From Sphingosinicella sp. CPCC 101087 (GTDB lineage: Bacteria; Pseudomonadota; Alphaproteobacteria; Sphingomonadales; Sphingomonadaceae): 64,000 bases of DNA. The position numbers and the translations under genes are program-made. Location: the NCBI RefSeq assembly GCF_004151485.1, contig NZ_SBFF01000001.1, forward strand, positions 420,526 to 484,525. The letters are read 5' to 3'. Below, in pieces: positions 16,458 through 24,482 of this stretch (position 1 is the first letter of the stretch; the number at the start of each line of letters is the position of its first letter). The notes beneath the pieces are model-generated. The model made no database searches. It saw nothing but the letters and a program-made list of their open reading frames with translations, and was not told where the DNA came from.

Positions 16458-16829
16458 ATGCCGGACGACCCGACACCCGAGCCGAGCCGGACCGACCTGG
16501 CCGAAGATCGGACCCTGCTGGCCAACGAGCGCACCTTCGCCGGCTGGCTGCGCACCGCCTTTGCCGCGGTCGGCATAGGGCTGGGATTCCACGTCCTCTT
16601 CCAGCGGATGGAGCCGGCCTGGATACCGCGGGCCATGGCGTCGGTCTTCCTGCTGATCGGCATTGCCGTCGCGGTCGCGGCGGAACGGCGCGCCTGCGCC
16701 GTGCGCGACCGGCTGCAAACCCACATCGTCCAAAGCGCCAAGCCGATGAACCTGCGGCTCATCACGGCCGGCATGAGCGTGGCGACGATCGCCTTGCTCG
16801 TCGCGATATGGGTCGTGCCGATCGGCTGA
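16458..16829 (+). CDS. DUF202 small membrane protein
   Basis: A 123-residue protein with the DUF202 signature ANERTFAGWLRTAFAAVGIG followed by three transmembrane helices, the usual architecture of this YidH-like family. Function is unknown. The ATG at 16458 is preceded by GGAGGAAG at ideal spacing. It follows gph by 55 bp and is convergent with mscL. Confidence 0.9.
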   Translation: MPDDPTPEPSRTDLAEDRTLLANERTFAGWLRTAFAAVGIGLGFHVLFQRMEPAWIPRAMASVFLLIGIAVAVAAERRACAVRDRLQTHIVQSAKPMNLRLITAGMSVATIALLVAIWVVPIG

Positions 16830-16842
16830 TCGCGCCGGACGC

Positions 16843-17283
16843 TCAGGCGGCAGGGGGCCGACGCTTGAGCTCGTCCCTTATTTCGCGAAGGACCGTCAAT
16901 TCCTCGCTCGGCCCCGCCGCTTCGGCCTCGGCCCGTTTGCGCAACCGCGTGGCCACCCGCACCAGCTGGAAGATGATGAAGGCCAGGATCAGGAAGTTGA
17001 CGACAGCGGTGATGAACTGGCCGTAGCCGAACATCGGCACGCCGGCCGCTTTCAGCGCGGCATAATCATTCATATCGCCGGTATAGTCCGCCGGGATCGG
17101 TCCAAGCCGGATGAAGTAGCTGCTGAAGTCCAGCCCGCCGAAGATCGCGCCGACCACCGGCATGATGACGTCGTCGGTCAGTGAGGTGACGATGGTGCCG
17201 AAAGCCGCGCCGATGATCACCGCCACCGCCAGGTCGAGCACGTTGCCGCGCGCCAGGAATTCGCGAAACCCTGCCATGTCCAT
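16843..17283 (-). CDS. mscL: large-conductance mechanosensitive channel
   Basis: A 146-residue MscL. The N-terminal helix and TM1 are highly typical (FREFLARGNVLDLAVAVIIG, AAFGTIVTSLTDDVIMPVVG), followed by the periplasmic loop, TM2 (FITAVVNFLILAFIIFQLVR) and a cytoplasmic helix ending in EIRDELKRR. The homopentameric inner-membrane channel opens under membrane tension to release solutes during hypo-osmotic shock. GGGAG lies upstream of the ATG. Expected length. Confidence 0.97.
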   Translation of the reverse strand: MDMAGFREFLARGNVLDLAVAVIIGAAFGTIVTSLTDDVIMPVVGAIFGGLDFSSYFIRLGPIPADYTGDMNDYAALKAAGVPMFGYGQFITAVVNFLILAFIIFQLVRVATRLRKRAEAEAAGPSEELTVLREIRDELKRRPPAA

Positions 17284-17370
17284 CTCCCGCTTCGGATTGC
17301 CTCGCCCGATCGGGCGCGCCGGAGCGTAAACCGGGGCATCCGGCGAGGTCCAGAGTACCGCTCCCGAGCG

Positions 17371-18402
17371 TCAGGACCGCGCCTTGGCCCAGAGGTGGCG
17401 AGCGAGGAGCAGCGGGGGCATGCGCAGCCAGTGGGAACGGATGTAAAAGGCCAGGCGAAGCGCGGGGCGCACCGGCTGGCCCCAGCCGTTGCGGGCGAGC
17501 AAGCGGGCGGCGAACAGCCGGTCGGTGACCCGGTCCGGGCCGGCGGCCTGGCGGTCGACCGGTGTGCCGTAGAGCCGGGCCGCGAGCCGCAGGGACAAGG
17601 CGACCGACCGGCGGAGCTGATGGTGTTGCGCGCGCTCCGCCAGCGCGGGCCAGAATGCCGGGTCGGCAGCCACGAACTGCCGCACCAGCCGGTCTATGTC
17701 CCACAGGTTGCGAAGGCCGCCGGCCAGGTCGCCGTCGGCGAACAGGTGGGCGGCGGCATGGACGATCATGTCGGGCGGCGAGAGGATGCGAAGGCCGCTG
17801 CCCGCCCCGGGCGGCGATCCGGGGTCCAGCGCGACGCTGTCGGCGATCAGGGCTGCGGCGTCGGGCTTGGGCCGCGCCGTCTCGGGCAGGATGGTGTGAT
17901 GCACGTCGATCATCCGATCGCGGGTGCGATGAATCAGCGGGGGAAGCTCGTGCATCCAGCGGCGATAATAGAGGTCGTCATAGCCGTCGGCTTCCTTGAG
18001 CCGTTCCCAGCCGGCGCCGATCAAGGCGGCCTCCACCGCCTCCAGGCTCGCCTTGGGAACGAGGATGTCGAGGTCGCCCACCGAGCGGCCGATGGCGGCG
18101 TCCAGCCCTGCGGCGTGGAAGGCGTTCCCCTTGAGCAGGACCAGCGGGACGCCCAGCGGTGCGAGGGCGCGCCGGGTCATCTCGGCCTCCCACAGCGCCT
18201 GGATCCGTGCCTGGGCCGAATCGCGGCGAGCCGCTTCCATGATGGCCTCGACCTTTTCCGGCAGGTCCCTGCCCTCGAGCCGGTAGGCCAGGCTGCCGAT
18301 CAGCTGCTCGGCGCGGGCGGCGGCGATCAGCCCGTTCCAGTCGCCGTCGCCGGCACGGGCCGGGTCGCGAAGGGCGGCGATGAGGGCGTGGGCCGCGCTC
18401 AT
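17371..18402 (-). CDS. nucleotidyltransferase family protein of the HprK/PqqD operon
   Basis: A 343-residue NTP_transf_5-type nucleotidyltransferase. The core motif AIGRSVGDLDILVPKASLEA (G-R-S ... DLDILV, metal-binding Asp pair) is near residue 125, followed by YRRWMHELPPLIHR and MIDVHHTILPE, which is the usual second acidic/His region; the C-terminal half is helical. Homologues occur in lasso-peptide and HPr-rel-A gene groups; the acceptor is unknown. The ATG at 18402 overlaps the kinase stop (ATGA); an ATG five codons earlier is less likely. Last gene of the operon. Confidence 0.9.
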   Translation of the reverse strand: MSAAHALIAALRDPARAGDGDWNGLIAAARAEQLIGSLAYRLEGRDLPEKVEAIMEAARRDSAQARIQALWEAEMTRRALAPLGVPLVLLKGNAFHAAGLDAAIGRSVGDLDILVPKASLEAVEAALIGAGWERLKEADGYDDLYYRRWMHELPPLIHRTRDRMIDVHHTILPETARPKPDAAALIADSVALDPGSPPGAGSGLRILSPPDMIVHAAAHLFADGDLAGGLRNLWDIDRLVRQFVAADPAFWPALAERAQHHQLRRSVALSLRLAARLYGTPVDRQAAGPDRVTDRLFAARLLARNGWGQPVRPALRLAFYIRSHWLRMPPLLLARHLWAKARS

Positions 18403-19259
18403 GCCGCCTCGGCCCATAGCTGCTCGACCATGTCGATCGCCGATTCGGTGTCGGGATAATCGATCGCCGCCGCAGGGCAGCCGCCGACCAGCCCGGTCAA
18501 CGCCTCGAAGCCGGCGGCGCCCAGCGAGACGTAGTTGGTCGAAGCCTGGGTAAGGCGCATGAAGACTTCGGCCTGTCCGACCCCGCGAGCGGCCGCCGCC
18601 TCGCCGAAGCGAGGGAAAAGGACCAGGGCGGGCTGCGCCGGCTCGGCCATGGCTTCGAGCGCCCGCTCATTGGGGCGCATGTGGCGGATCGCCCCCTTGG
18701 GCGTGCCGTCGAGCCGCGGACCAAAACGCTGCGGCGCGACCTCTCTTTCCATGACGGTGATGGCGCCGTTCTTCAGGCTGATTGCGCGCGGAAAGGCGCG
18801 CAGGCGGCCGTCTTCCAGCCCCAGCAAGGCGAATTCGTCCCCCATCAGCCGCCACCCGCGCTCGCCGAGCAAGGCGGCGAGAGTGGACTTGCCGGCGCCG
18901 GATTCGCCGGTGAGGATCAAGGCTCTTCCGTCTTTCTCGACGCTCGCGGCGTGGAGCAGCAAATGGCTCTTCTGCCCGAGCGCCATCTGCAGGTTCATTC
19001 CCATCTCGGCGGCGAGCAGTCCATGGGCGAGCGACATCGGCGCCGCGTCGGGCAGGATATAGTCGCCCTGAATCGCGACGGACGGGCGGATCCAGCGCCG
19101 CCAGGGCTTTTCGGGTTCCAGCCGCACGGTGAAGTCGCAGACCCGCCCGGGGTCGGGATAGCCGGCATAAAGCCGCGCCAACGCCTCGATCGGCGAACGC
19201 CAGGCCGATCCGATCCGGAACGCGACGGGCCCGATCTGAAGCGAGAGGCTGTGCTTCAC
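18399..19259 (-). CDS. HprK-related kinase A
   Basis: A 286-residue homologue of HPr kinase C-terminal domains. The Walker A loop LILTGESGAGKSTLAALLGE is near residue 115-130 and the following WRLMGDEFALL carries the Asp/Glu expected for Mg and phosphotransfer; ISLKNGAITVMEREVAP and GAIRHMRPNE follow as in this subfamily. It lacks the N-terminal domain of true HprK and no HPr gene is nearby. Related kinases in lasso-peptide clusters phosphorylate the precursor's C-terminal Ser. It overlaps both neighbours by ATGA, so the three proteins are made stoichiometrically. Confidence 0.92.
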   Translation of the reverse strand: MKHSLSLQIGPVAFRIGSAWRSPIEALARLYAGYPDPGRVCDFTVRLEPEKPWRRWIRPSVAIQGDYILPDAAPMSLAHGLLAAEMGMNLQMALGQKSHLLLHAASVEKDGRALILTGESGAGKSTLAALLGERGWRLMGDEFALLGLEDGRLRAFPRAISLKNGAITVMEREVAPQRFGPRLDGTPKGAIRHMRPNERALEAMAEPAQPALVLFPRFGEAAAARGVGQAEVFMRLTQASTNYVSLGAAGFEALTGLVGGCPAAAIDYPDTESAIDMVEQLWAEAA

Positions 19260-19534
19260 GTCCGCCTCACCAGACCGGCGGCTTCGAGCTCCTCGAGGCG
19301 CGCCTCGACCGCGTCGGCCGCCTCGTCACCTTCGAGATCGTACCAGGCGCGCATGCGGGCGACGACCTCGCCGGCATCCGCGGGACCGAGGCGCAGCGCC
19401 TCGAGGATCTGCGGCGCCGGCGGCGCGACGATGTGGGTCATCCCCGATGGCCGGTGAAAGAGGAGGGAAAGGCCGTCCAGCGCGACGGTGCGGACGCACT
19501 CCTCCGGATCGGCGACGTAGCGGGCGCCTGCCAT
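19256..19534 (-). CDS. HPr-rel-A system PqqD-family peptide chaperone
   Basis: A 92-residue PqqD-like winged-helix protein, the RiPP recognition element fold that binds precursor leader peptides. TVALDGLSLLFHRPSGMTHI forms the beta strands and APPAPQILEALRLG with a VEARLEELEAAGLVRR end gives the helices typical of the family. Its TGA overlaps the kinase ATG. It begins 16 bp after the Tat-signal protein stop, so that protein is the nearest candidate client. Confidence 0.9.
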   Translation of the reverse strand: MAGARYVADPEECVRTVALDGLSLLFHRPSGMTHIVAPPAPQILEALRLGPADAGEVVARMRAWYDLEGDEAADAVEARLEELEAAGLVRRT

Positions 19535-19550
19535 GGAGCCCTCCGAGCCG

Positions 19551-19940
19551 CTAGCGCGGCATCTGCAAGGAGGCGTAGCAGGTGAAGCCGCTCATCCCCG
19601 CCTGCAGCCGGCGAATATAGTTGGCATAGGCCTGAGCGGATTGCGGATTGACGCCGGGCGGCGTGGAGCCGCGCAGCAGCAGCTTCGCCTGTTCGCCGGT
19701 CAGCGGCCGGAGGAGCGGCGGCGCCGCGCCCGGCGTGCCGGGTGCGACCAGGCTTCCGTCCGGAGCGACATAGCTGCCGGCGGCCTGCGGCCCGGGCACA
19801 GGTATTTCGCAATTGAGCACCGAGCCGGCGGTCTGCGCGAGCGCGGGCCTGATCGTCACGACCGTCGACGCCGCGGCGGCGCCGAGCGCGAGCACGGTGC
19901 GCCGGCTTGGAACGAACTTGCTGTCGTCGGTGCCGCTCAT
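19551..19940 (-). CDS. Tat-exported protein heading the HprK/PqqD operon; candidate substrate
   Basis: A 129-residue protein with a twin-arginine signal (SRRTVLALGAAAASTVV, cleavage after about PALAQ at residue 36). The mature part of roughly 93 residues is Pro/Gly-rich with GSYVAPDGSLVAPGTPG, APPLLRPLTGEQAKLLLRG and a C-terminal region with FTCYASLQMPR; it has two Cys. GGAG lies just upstream of ATG 19940. No family recognised. Being first in an operon with a peptide chaperone, kinase and nucleotidyltransferase, it may be the modified protein; alternatively it is an unrelated periplasmic protein. Confidence 0.75.
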   Translation of the reverse strand: MSGTDDSKFVPSRRTVLALGAAAASTVVTIRPALAQTAGSVLNCEIPVPGPQAAGSYVAPDGSLVAPGTPGAAPPLLRPLTGEQAKLLLRGSTPPGVNPQSAQAYANYIRRLQAGMSGFTCYASLQMPR

Positions 19941-20172
19941 TCCTGCTCCACTACATGCGGGAGCCTTACATAAGGGTAAAGGCCGCACCCGCGCGACTGG
20001 TCCGGTCGCCCCCGTCCCGGATCGGGACGCGTGCGCCTGCGGAACGCTACGTCGCATTCCAGCAACGGTTCGTCCGACGCGGCCGGAACGTTGGCGGGAT
20101 TCCGAGGCGCGGCGGAGAAAAATCGTTTCGCCGGCGTTTGTCTCCCGATTTTCCACTAGGAAGGAGCCTGAC

Positions 20173-20676
20173 ATGAAGACGGCAATATTCGCGGCTGCCC
20201 TGCTGCTCGGCGGCGCGGCCATCGCGCAGACGACCGAGGACACGACCGGCCAGACGGCCAATCAGCCGGCGGCGCAGCCCGCCACGCCGCCCCCGGCCGA
20301 GTCGACGACGCCGCCTTCCGCGCAGCCGGCCGCGCCCCCCTCGGCGACGCAATCGATGAGCCAGCCGACGACGACGCCCTCGAGCCAGCCGACGACCATG
20401 CCCGCCGCTTCCGGAGCGGGAACCGGCACCGTCGCCCCCAGCAACGAGTCCCCTGAGCGCGACGCGCGCGGGATCCCGGTCGTCTCGGATCCGGCCGAGG
20501 TGCCGGCCGGCGCCAACCAGGCCCAGCCGATCCCGCCCGGCGCGACCTTCACGCCCAATCCGAACCAGGCGCAGGTGTTCACGCCGCGGCCGGCGACGGA
20601 AGAATATCCGACCTGCTCGCGCACCGTGACCGACAATTGCGTCCAGTCCTACGAGCGGGGCCGCAGCCCGGAATGA
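20173..20676 (+). CDS. secreted Pro/Thr/Gln-rich low-complexity protein
   Basis: A 167-residue protein with a clear Sec signal (MKTAIFAAALLLGGAAIAQ, cleavage after AIA-Q). Residues 20-90 are low-complexity runs of Pro, Thr, Ala, Gln and Ser; the C-terminal 75 residues are more ordered and contain two Cys (CSRTVTDNC) that may form a disulfide. AGGAAGGAG lies before ATG 20173. Divergent from the HprK/PqqD operon with 232 bp between. Similar proteins are common in sphingomonads without known function. Confidence 0.76.
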   Translation: MKTAIFAAALLLGGAAIAQTTEDTTGQTANQPAAQPATPPPAESTTPPSAQPAAPPSATQSMSQPTTTPSSQPTTMPAASGAGTGTVAPSNESPERDARGIPVVSDPAEVPAGANQAQPIPPGATFTPNPNQAQVFTPRPATEEYPTCSRTVTDNCVQSYERGRSPE

Positions 20677-20756
20677 GGGCCGGCTAGCCTGCTCCCGGCC
20701 TGCAGGCGGGCCTCCCCCGCCGCGGGCCGGCTTTGTCCCGAATCCGGCCGCCGAGC

Positions 20757-20788
20757 GCGGGAAAGGGCCGAAAGGCGCCCTTTCCCGC
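20757..20788 (+). terminator. perfect 11-bp hairpin
   Basis: GCGGGAAAGGG (20757-20767) and CCCTTTCCCGC (20778-20788) pair perfectly across a 10-nt loop, followed by TGCTTTGCTTT. It sits 80 bp after the secreted-protein gene and fits a rho-independent terminator for it. Confidence 0.58.
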
Positions 20789-20843
20789 TGCTTTGCTTTC
20801 GCCTACCCGCCTTTCCCAGGGCAGCCGGGGAGGGAATTTTCGA

Positions 20844-21743
20844 ATGACCACGCGTTTCGATGGCCGGGTCGCGATCGTCACCGGCGCCGGCGGCGGCCTC
20901 GGCCGCGCTTATGCGCTCGAGCTCGCCCGGCGCGGCGCGGCGGTGGTGGTGAACGATCTGGGCGGCAGCCGCGACGGCACCGGGGCCGGCGAAGCCGCGC
21001 TCCAGGTCGCCCACGAGATAAAGGCCTCCGGAGGCAGCGCGATCGCGAGCGGCGCCAGCGTCACCGACCCGGACCAGGTCGAAGCCATGGTCGCGGAGGC
21101 GAAGGCGAAATATGGCGGCGTCCATATCCTCATCAACAATGCCGGCATCCTGCGCGACCGAAGCTTCGCCAACATGACGATGGAGGATTTCCGCGCCGTC
21201 GTGGACGTCCACCTGATCGGATCGGCCAATTGCACGAAGGCGGTCTGGGCGACGATGCGCGAGCAGGCCTATGGCCGCATCCTGATGACGGGCAGCTCGA
21301 CCGGCCTGTTCGGCAATTTCGGACAGGCCAATTACGGCGCCGCCAAGATGGGCCTGGTCGGACTTGCCCGCACGCTCGCGATCGAGGGCGCCAAATATGA
21401 CATCAAGGTCAACACGATCGCGCCGACCGCGGCGACCCGGATGACGGAGGATCTGTTTCCGGCCGAGATGCTCGACCGCTTCCGCCCGGAGCTGGTCACG
21501 CCGGCGGCGCTCTTCCTGGTGTCCGACGCCGCGCCGACCGGCGCCATCGTCGGCGCCGGCGCCGGCGTGGTCCAGGCCGCCTTCGTGACCCTCACCCGGG
21601 GCGTGGCGCTGCGCGAGGACGAGCGAACGCCGGAGGGCGTCGCGGCCCGATGGGACGGGATCATCGACCGCCAGAACGAGATCGTGCCGCAGACCGGCGC
21701 CGAGCAGGCGATGGCGATCATCGAGCGGCTCCAGGGCGGCTGA
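20844..21743 (+). CDS. SDR dehydrogenase, 3-hydroxyacyl-CoA type
   Basis: A 299-residue short-chain dehydrogenase of the multifunctional-enzyme-2 (MFE-2)-like group. RVAIVTGAGGGLGRAYALEL is the NAD-binding loop, VVNDLGGSRDGTG is the characteristic insertion of this group, INNAGILRDRSFANMT the NNAG motif, and S-Y-K catalysis is in TGSSTGLFGNFGQANYGAAK. Relatives oxidise (3R)-hydroxyacyl-CoA. The ATG at 20844 follows GGGAGGG. The gene stands alone. Confidence 0.92.
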   Translation: MTTRFDGRVAIVTGAGGGLGRAYALELARRGAAVVVNDLGGSRDGTGAGEAALQVAHEIKASGGSAIASGASVTDPDQVEAMVAEAKAKYGGVHILINNAGILRDRSFANMTMEDFRAVVDVHLIGSANCTKAVWATMREQAYGRILMTGSSTGLFGNFGQANYGAAKMGLVGLARTLAIEGAKYDIKVNTIAPTAATRMTEDLFPAEMLDRFRPELVTPAALFLVSDAAPTGAIVGAGAGVVQAAFVTLTRGVALREDERTPEGVAARWDGIIDRQNEIVPQTGAEQAMAIIERLQGG

Positions 21744-21863
21744 AGCCGCGGCCGACCGAACGTCGACCGGGCCTGCAGCAGCAGTCGGGCCCGACGCGGT
21801 GAACCTCGGGCTTGGCAAGCGTGGCCCAGCAGGTCAGGACAGAGAAGCTGGGCAAATGCGGAG

Positions 21864-22490
21864 ATGGAAGTGCCGCCAAGCATATTCTCCCAACTCCTGC
21901 GGGAGGCCCGGCGAGCCTCCCGCAGCCCGGCGGAAGCAGAGGATCTTTTTCAGACGGTCTGGCTTGCCGCTGTCGAGGCCGGCCGGGAAGATCTCTCCTG
22001 CCCCGCCAATCGCCGGTGGTTCGTCGGCGCGCTTCGCAAGCGCGCCGCGTTCGAAGCGCGTACCGCCGTTCGCCGGCGGGCCCGCGAGCAGCGCGTCCCC
22101 GCGGTGGACGCGCAGGGCAGCCAGAGTACGGAAATTCCCGTCCGGTTCGTGGAACAGCTTCCGCCGAGGCTCCGCACCACGGCGCTGCTGGTTCTGACGG
22201 GCCACAGCAAGAGCGAGATCCTTTGGCTGCTGCGGATCAACGACCCTGCCCTGCGCCAGCGCATCGCCGAGATACGGCGCCGTTGGCGGGCCGGCGGCGG
22301 CGGTTCGCTCGACGGCGTATCCGGGCTCAGCGGCTTCCTCGATTTCGGCATCATCCGGCGCGCGCTCCTGCGGGCGGCCCGCAGACCGGGCGTCGTGCTC
22401 GCCAGCCACGATCCCGACGGGCAGCTTTTTGTCGTAAGCACCTCACGAAAGGCCGGGCCCCGGCAACTGGGCAGCGTCTCGAACCGCTAA
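21864..22490 (+). CDS. sigma-70-like (ECF-type) protein
   Basis: A 208-residue protein with weak but recognisable ECF sigma organisation: a region-2-like segment SPAEAEDLFQTVWLAAVEAG at about 22-40 and a region-4-like segment LPPRLRTTALLVLTGHSKSE plus INDPALRQRIAEIRRRW. A C-terminal extension of about 70 residues is unlike simple ECF factors. It may be a sigma factor or a degenerate relative. The ATG 21864 has GGAG directly next to it. It is followed 12 bp later by the VOC gene, so they form an operon. Confidence 0.65.
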   Translation: MEVPPSIFSQLLREARRASRSPAEAEDLFQTVWLAAVEAGREDLSCPANRRWFVGALRKRAAFEARTAVRRRAREQRVPAVDAQGSQSTEIPVRFVEQLPPRLRTTALLVLTGHSKSEILWLLRINDPALRQRIAEIRRRWRAGGGGSLDGVSGLSGFLDFGIIRRALLRAARRPGVVLASHDPDGQLFVVSTSRKAGPRQLGSVSNR

Positions 22491-22502
22491 AGGAGCCGAT
22501 TC

Positions 22503-22889
22503 ATGTTCGCCAAATCCCGGCTGGGTGCCGTATGCTACTATGTGAAAGACGTCGACCGTACCGAGACGTTCTACCGGGACGTGCTAGGGCTGGCGGTCCA
22601 GCGGATGGATGACGACGGAGACGGCCATCCCTGGCTGACCGCGACGACGGCCAACGGCGTCGAATTGCTTTTCTTCACGCAGGAGTCGCGGCCGGGCAAC
22701 ACGCCGATCGTCGTGTTCGAAGTCGCGGAAGGCGGCATCGACGACATGGTTTCGGAGCTGGCGGACAAGGGCGTGACGATCGTGACGCCGGTCAGCCACG
22801 CGCCGGGAGGCTGGTCGGCGGAATTCGAGGATCCGGAGGGACATGTCCTTTCCATGTACCAGTCGGCGGACAAGCCGCGGAAACGCTGA
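22503..22889 (+). CDS. VOC-family (glyoxalase-like) protein
   Basis: A 128-residue single VOC domain pair: VCYYVKDVDRTETFYRDVLG at the N-terminus, ANGVELLFFTQESRPGN in the middle and AEFEDPEGHVLSMYQ at the end. The metal-ligand positions are partly kept (E in VELLFF, and E in EFEDPEG). Typical reactions are isomerisation, extradiol cleavage or antibiotic binding; substrate unknown. AAAGGAG precedes the ATG. Co-transcribed with the sigma-like gene. Confidence 0.92.
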   Translation: MFAKSRLGAVCYYVKDVDRTETFYRDVLGLAVQRMDDDGDGHPWLTATTANGVELLFFTQESRPGNTPIVVFEVAEGGIDDMVSELADKGVTIVTPVSHAPGGWSAEFEDPEGHVLSMYQSADKPRKR

Positions 22890-23085
22890 GGGCGGCTGAA
22901 ACGGCTGCGCCCGCTCGAGTAAGATAATCGAATCGGATCGGTGCGGTACGTAGATTCAGGAATTGCGCCCGCCCTGGATTCCGGCGGCGGACGTGGCTCA
23001 CTCGGGTCCGCCGCAGGACCGACGCCGCCCTGCGCGAGATGGGCGCCGCCAAGAGCCGGATCGCCATGTTCACCGACGAGGTGAG

Positions 23086-23976
23086 CTATGCCGACAAGGC
23101 TTCGGCCAGCATGGCGATGAAACGACTGAATGTCTCGCGCTCGTCGGGCGCGTGATCGGGGTTGGCTTCGGTCACCGTCAGCGCGCACCAATTGGGGGCT
23201 GCGACCATCGGCGCAAGCGCCTCCGAAAGCGCCTCGAAGCTCAAGCCGTCGCAGCGCCGGACATTCTCTGCGATCGGGAAGTCGGTGAAGCTGAGCACAT
23301 CGACATCGAGATGGATGAGAAGCCGCTTGTAGCGCGCACCCCAGGCCACCGCGCGTCGAGCCGCTGCGAGCGGATCTTCCTTCACCTGCGCAAGCTCTAT
23401 CCGCTCCAGATCGAGCGCGTCCACGACCCTTGCCTCGGCAGGCGTGATATTGTCGGCGGCGAAATACAGAATATCGGTGGGAGCGAGCATCGGCCGACGC
23501 GGGCCGAGGCCGCTCAACTCCATCTGCGTGCCCGGCAGGTCGAGCAGATGGGCGACTCCGGTCCAGTCGAGTGCGCCGTCGCTCGTCTCCGGCGCATTCA
23601 GATCGACGTCGAGATCGATGTAGACAAGCCCGACCGAGCGTTCGTCGCGCAGCGCCCCGGCCACGGTGCCAAGCTCGACCGTGCAGTCGCCGCCGAGCAC
23701 GAGCACGGCATCGCCGTCGGCCAATGCCTGCTCCACCCTGTCGGCCACGGCGGCAGCCGTCCGTCGCACGGCATCGAGATTCATAGCCTTGGGACGCTGC
23801 GGGTCCTGCCGCCAGCGGAAGCCCGGTACGTCGCCACGATCGTTCACCCGGAGCCCGGATTCCAGGAGCGCGGAGACCAGGCCATGGCGCCGGAAGGCGG
23901 CCGGGGCCTTCTCCTGCCCGGGCGCATAGGCACCGGCACTGGAAGGTGCGCCGACAAGACTAAGCGTCCGTGCCAT
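23086..23976 (-). CDS. arginase/agmatinase-family protein with altered metal ligands
   Basis: A 296-residue ureohydrolase-fold protein. The recognisable blocks are VLVLGGDCTVELGTVAG, VYIDLDVDLNAPETSDGALD and IHLDVDVLSFTDFPIAEN. In active arginases these read GGDHS, DAHxD and DxDxxDP; here the two histidine ligands are replaced (H to C in GGDCT, H to D in DLDVD), and the last block keeps the DVD pair. It is thus a divergent member, maybe with another metal or substrate. It starts at ATG 23976 with a weak ribosome-binding site, 19 bp after the frameshifted GFA gene. Confidence 0.9.
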   Translation of the reverse strand: MARTLSLVGAPSSAGAYAPGQEKAPAAFRRHGLVSALLESGLRVNDRGDVPGFRWRQDPQRPKAMNLDAVRRTAAAVADRVEQALADGDAVLVLGGDCTVELGTVAGALRDERSVGLVYIDLDVDLNAPETSDGALDWTGVAHLLDLPGTQMELSGLGPRRPMLAPTDILYFAADNITPAEARVVDALDLERIELAQVKEDPLAAARRAVAWGARYKRLLIHLDVDVLSFTDFPIAENVRRCDGLSFEALSEALAPMVAAPNWCALTVTEANPDHAPDERETFSRFIAMLAEALSA

Positions 23977-23994
23977 TATCGTGCCCGCTTGTGC

Positions 23995-24395
23995 CTAGTC
24001 GAAATGCTCGATCCCGGCACCGACGATTTCGAGCCAGGCGTACTTGCGCTCTTCGTAGACCGAGTAGTTCGGCGGCGGAAATGCGTTGTCCGCGAATGCG
24101 CCCACCGGAACGGCGATCAGGTCGGGCTGCGACTCGGCCCTGTAGTAAGCGGTCGATCCGCAGGTGGGACAGAAATGAAAGGCGGCGATGTTCCGGCTGT
24201 CGCCACTCCCTTCCCAGATCCGCTCATCGCCCGATATTTCGACATCGTCGGTCCGGAATCGGGCCTGGGCCGCAATGCCGATCCGGAGCGCTTCTGGCAG
24301 TCATAGCAATGACAGACGGAGACGCGGACTGGCTCCCCCGCGCAGGCGACGGTCAGCTGGCCGCAACGGCAGCTCGCAATTCTCCTGTCATCCAC
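23995..24395 (-). pseudogene. GFA-family (glutathione-dependent formaldehyde-activating-like) gene, frameshifted
   Basis: The N-terminal part reads IASCRCGQLTVACAG ... SVCHCYDCQKRSGSA in one frame (from GTG 24395 after GGAGG), then the match continues in another frame as ARFRTDDVEISGDERIWEGS ... FHFCPTCGSTAYYRAES and ends at the TAG at 23997-23995. A single missing base near 24305 would restore a complete GFA protein of about 133 residues with all zinc cysteines. Either a true pseudogene or a sequencing error; the rest of the frame is clean. Confidence 0.84.
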
Positions 24396-24482
24396 GTTTT
24401 CACTCCTCCGTGTCCTAGCTCGCGCGAGACCGGATTCGGTCATCGGCTTTTAAATGGTGCCGAGGCCGTCTTGAAGCGCGCA

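Noticed and set aside
18399..19259. Classical HPr kinase/phosphorylase controlling carbon catabolism
   Set aside because: Lacks the N-terminal domain, no HPr or PTS gene nearby, and it is coupled to a PqqD-like gene.
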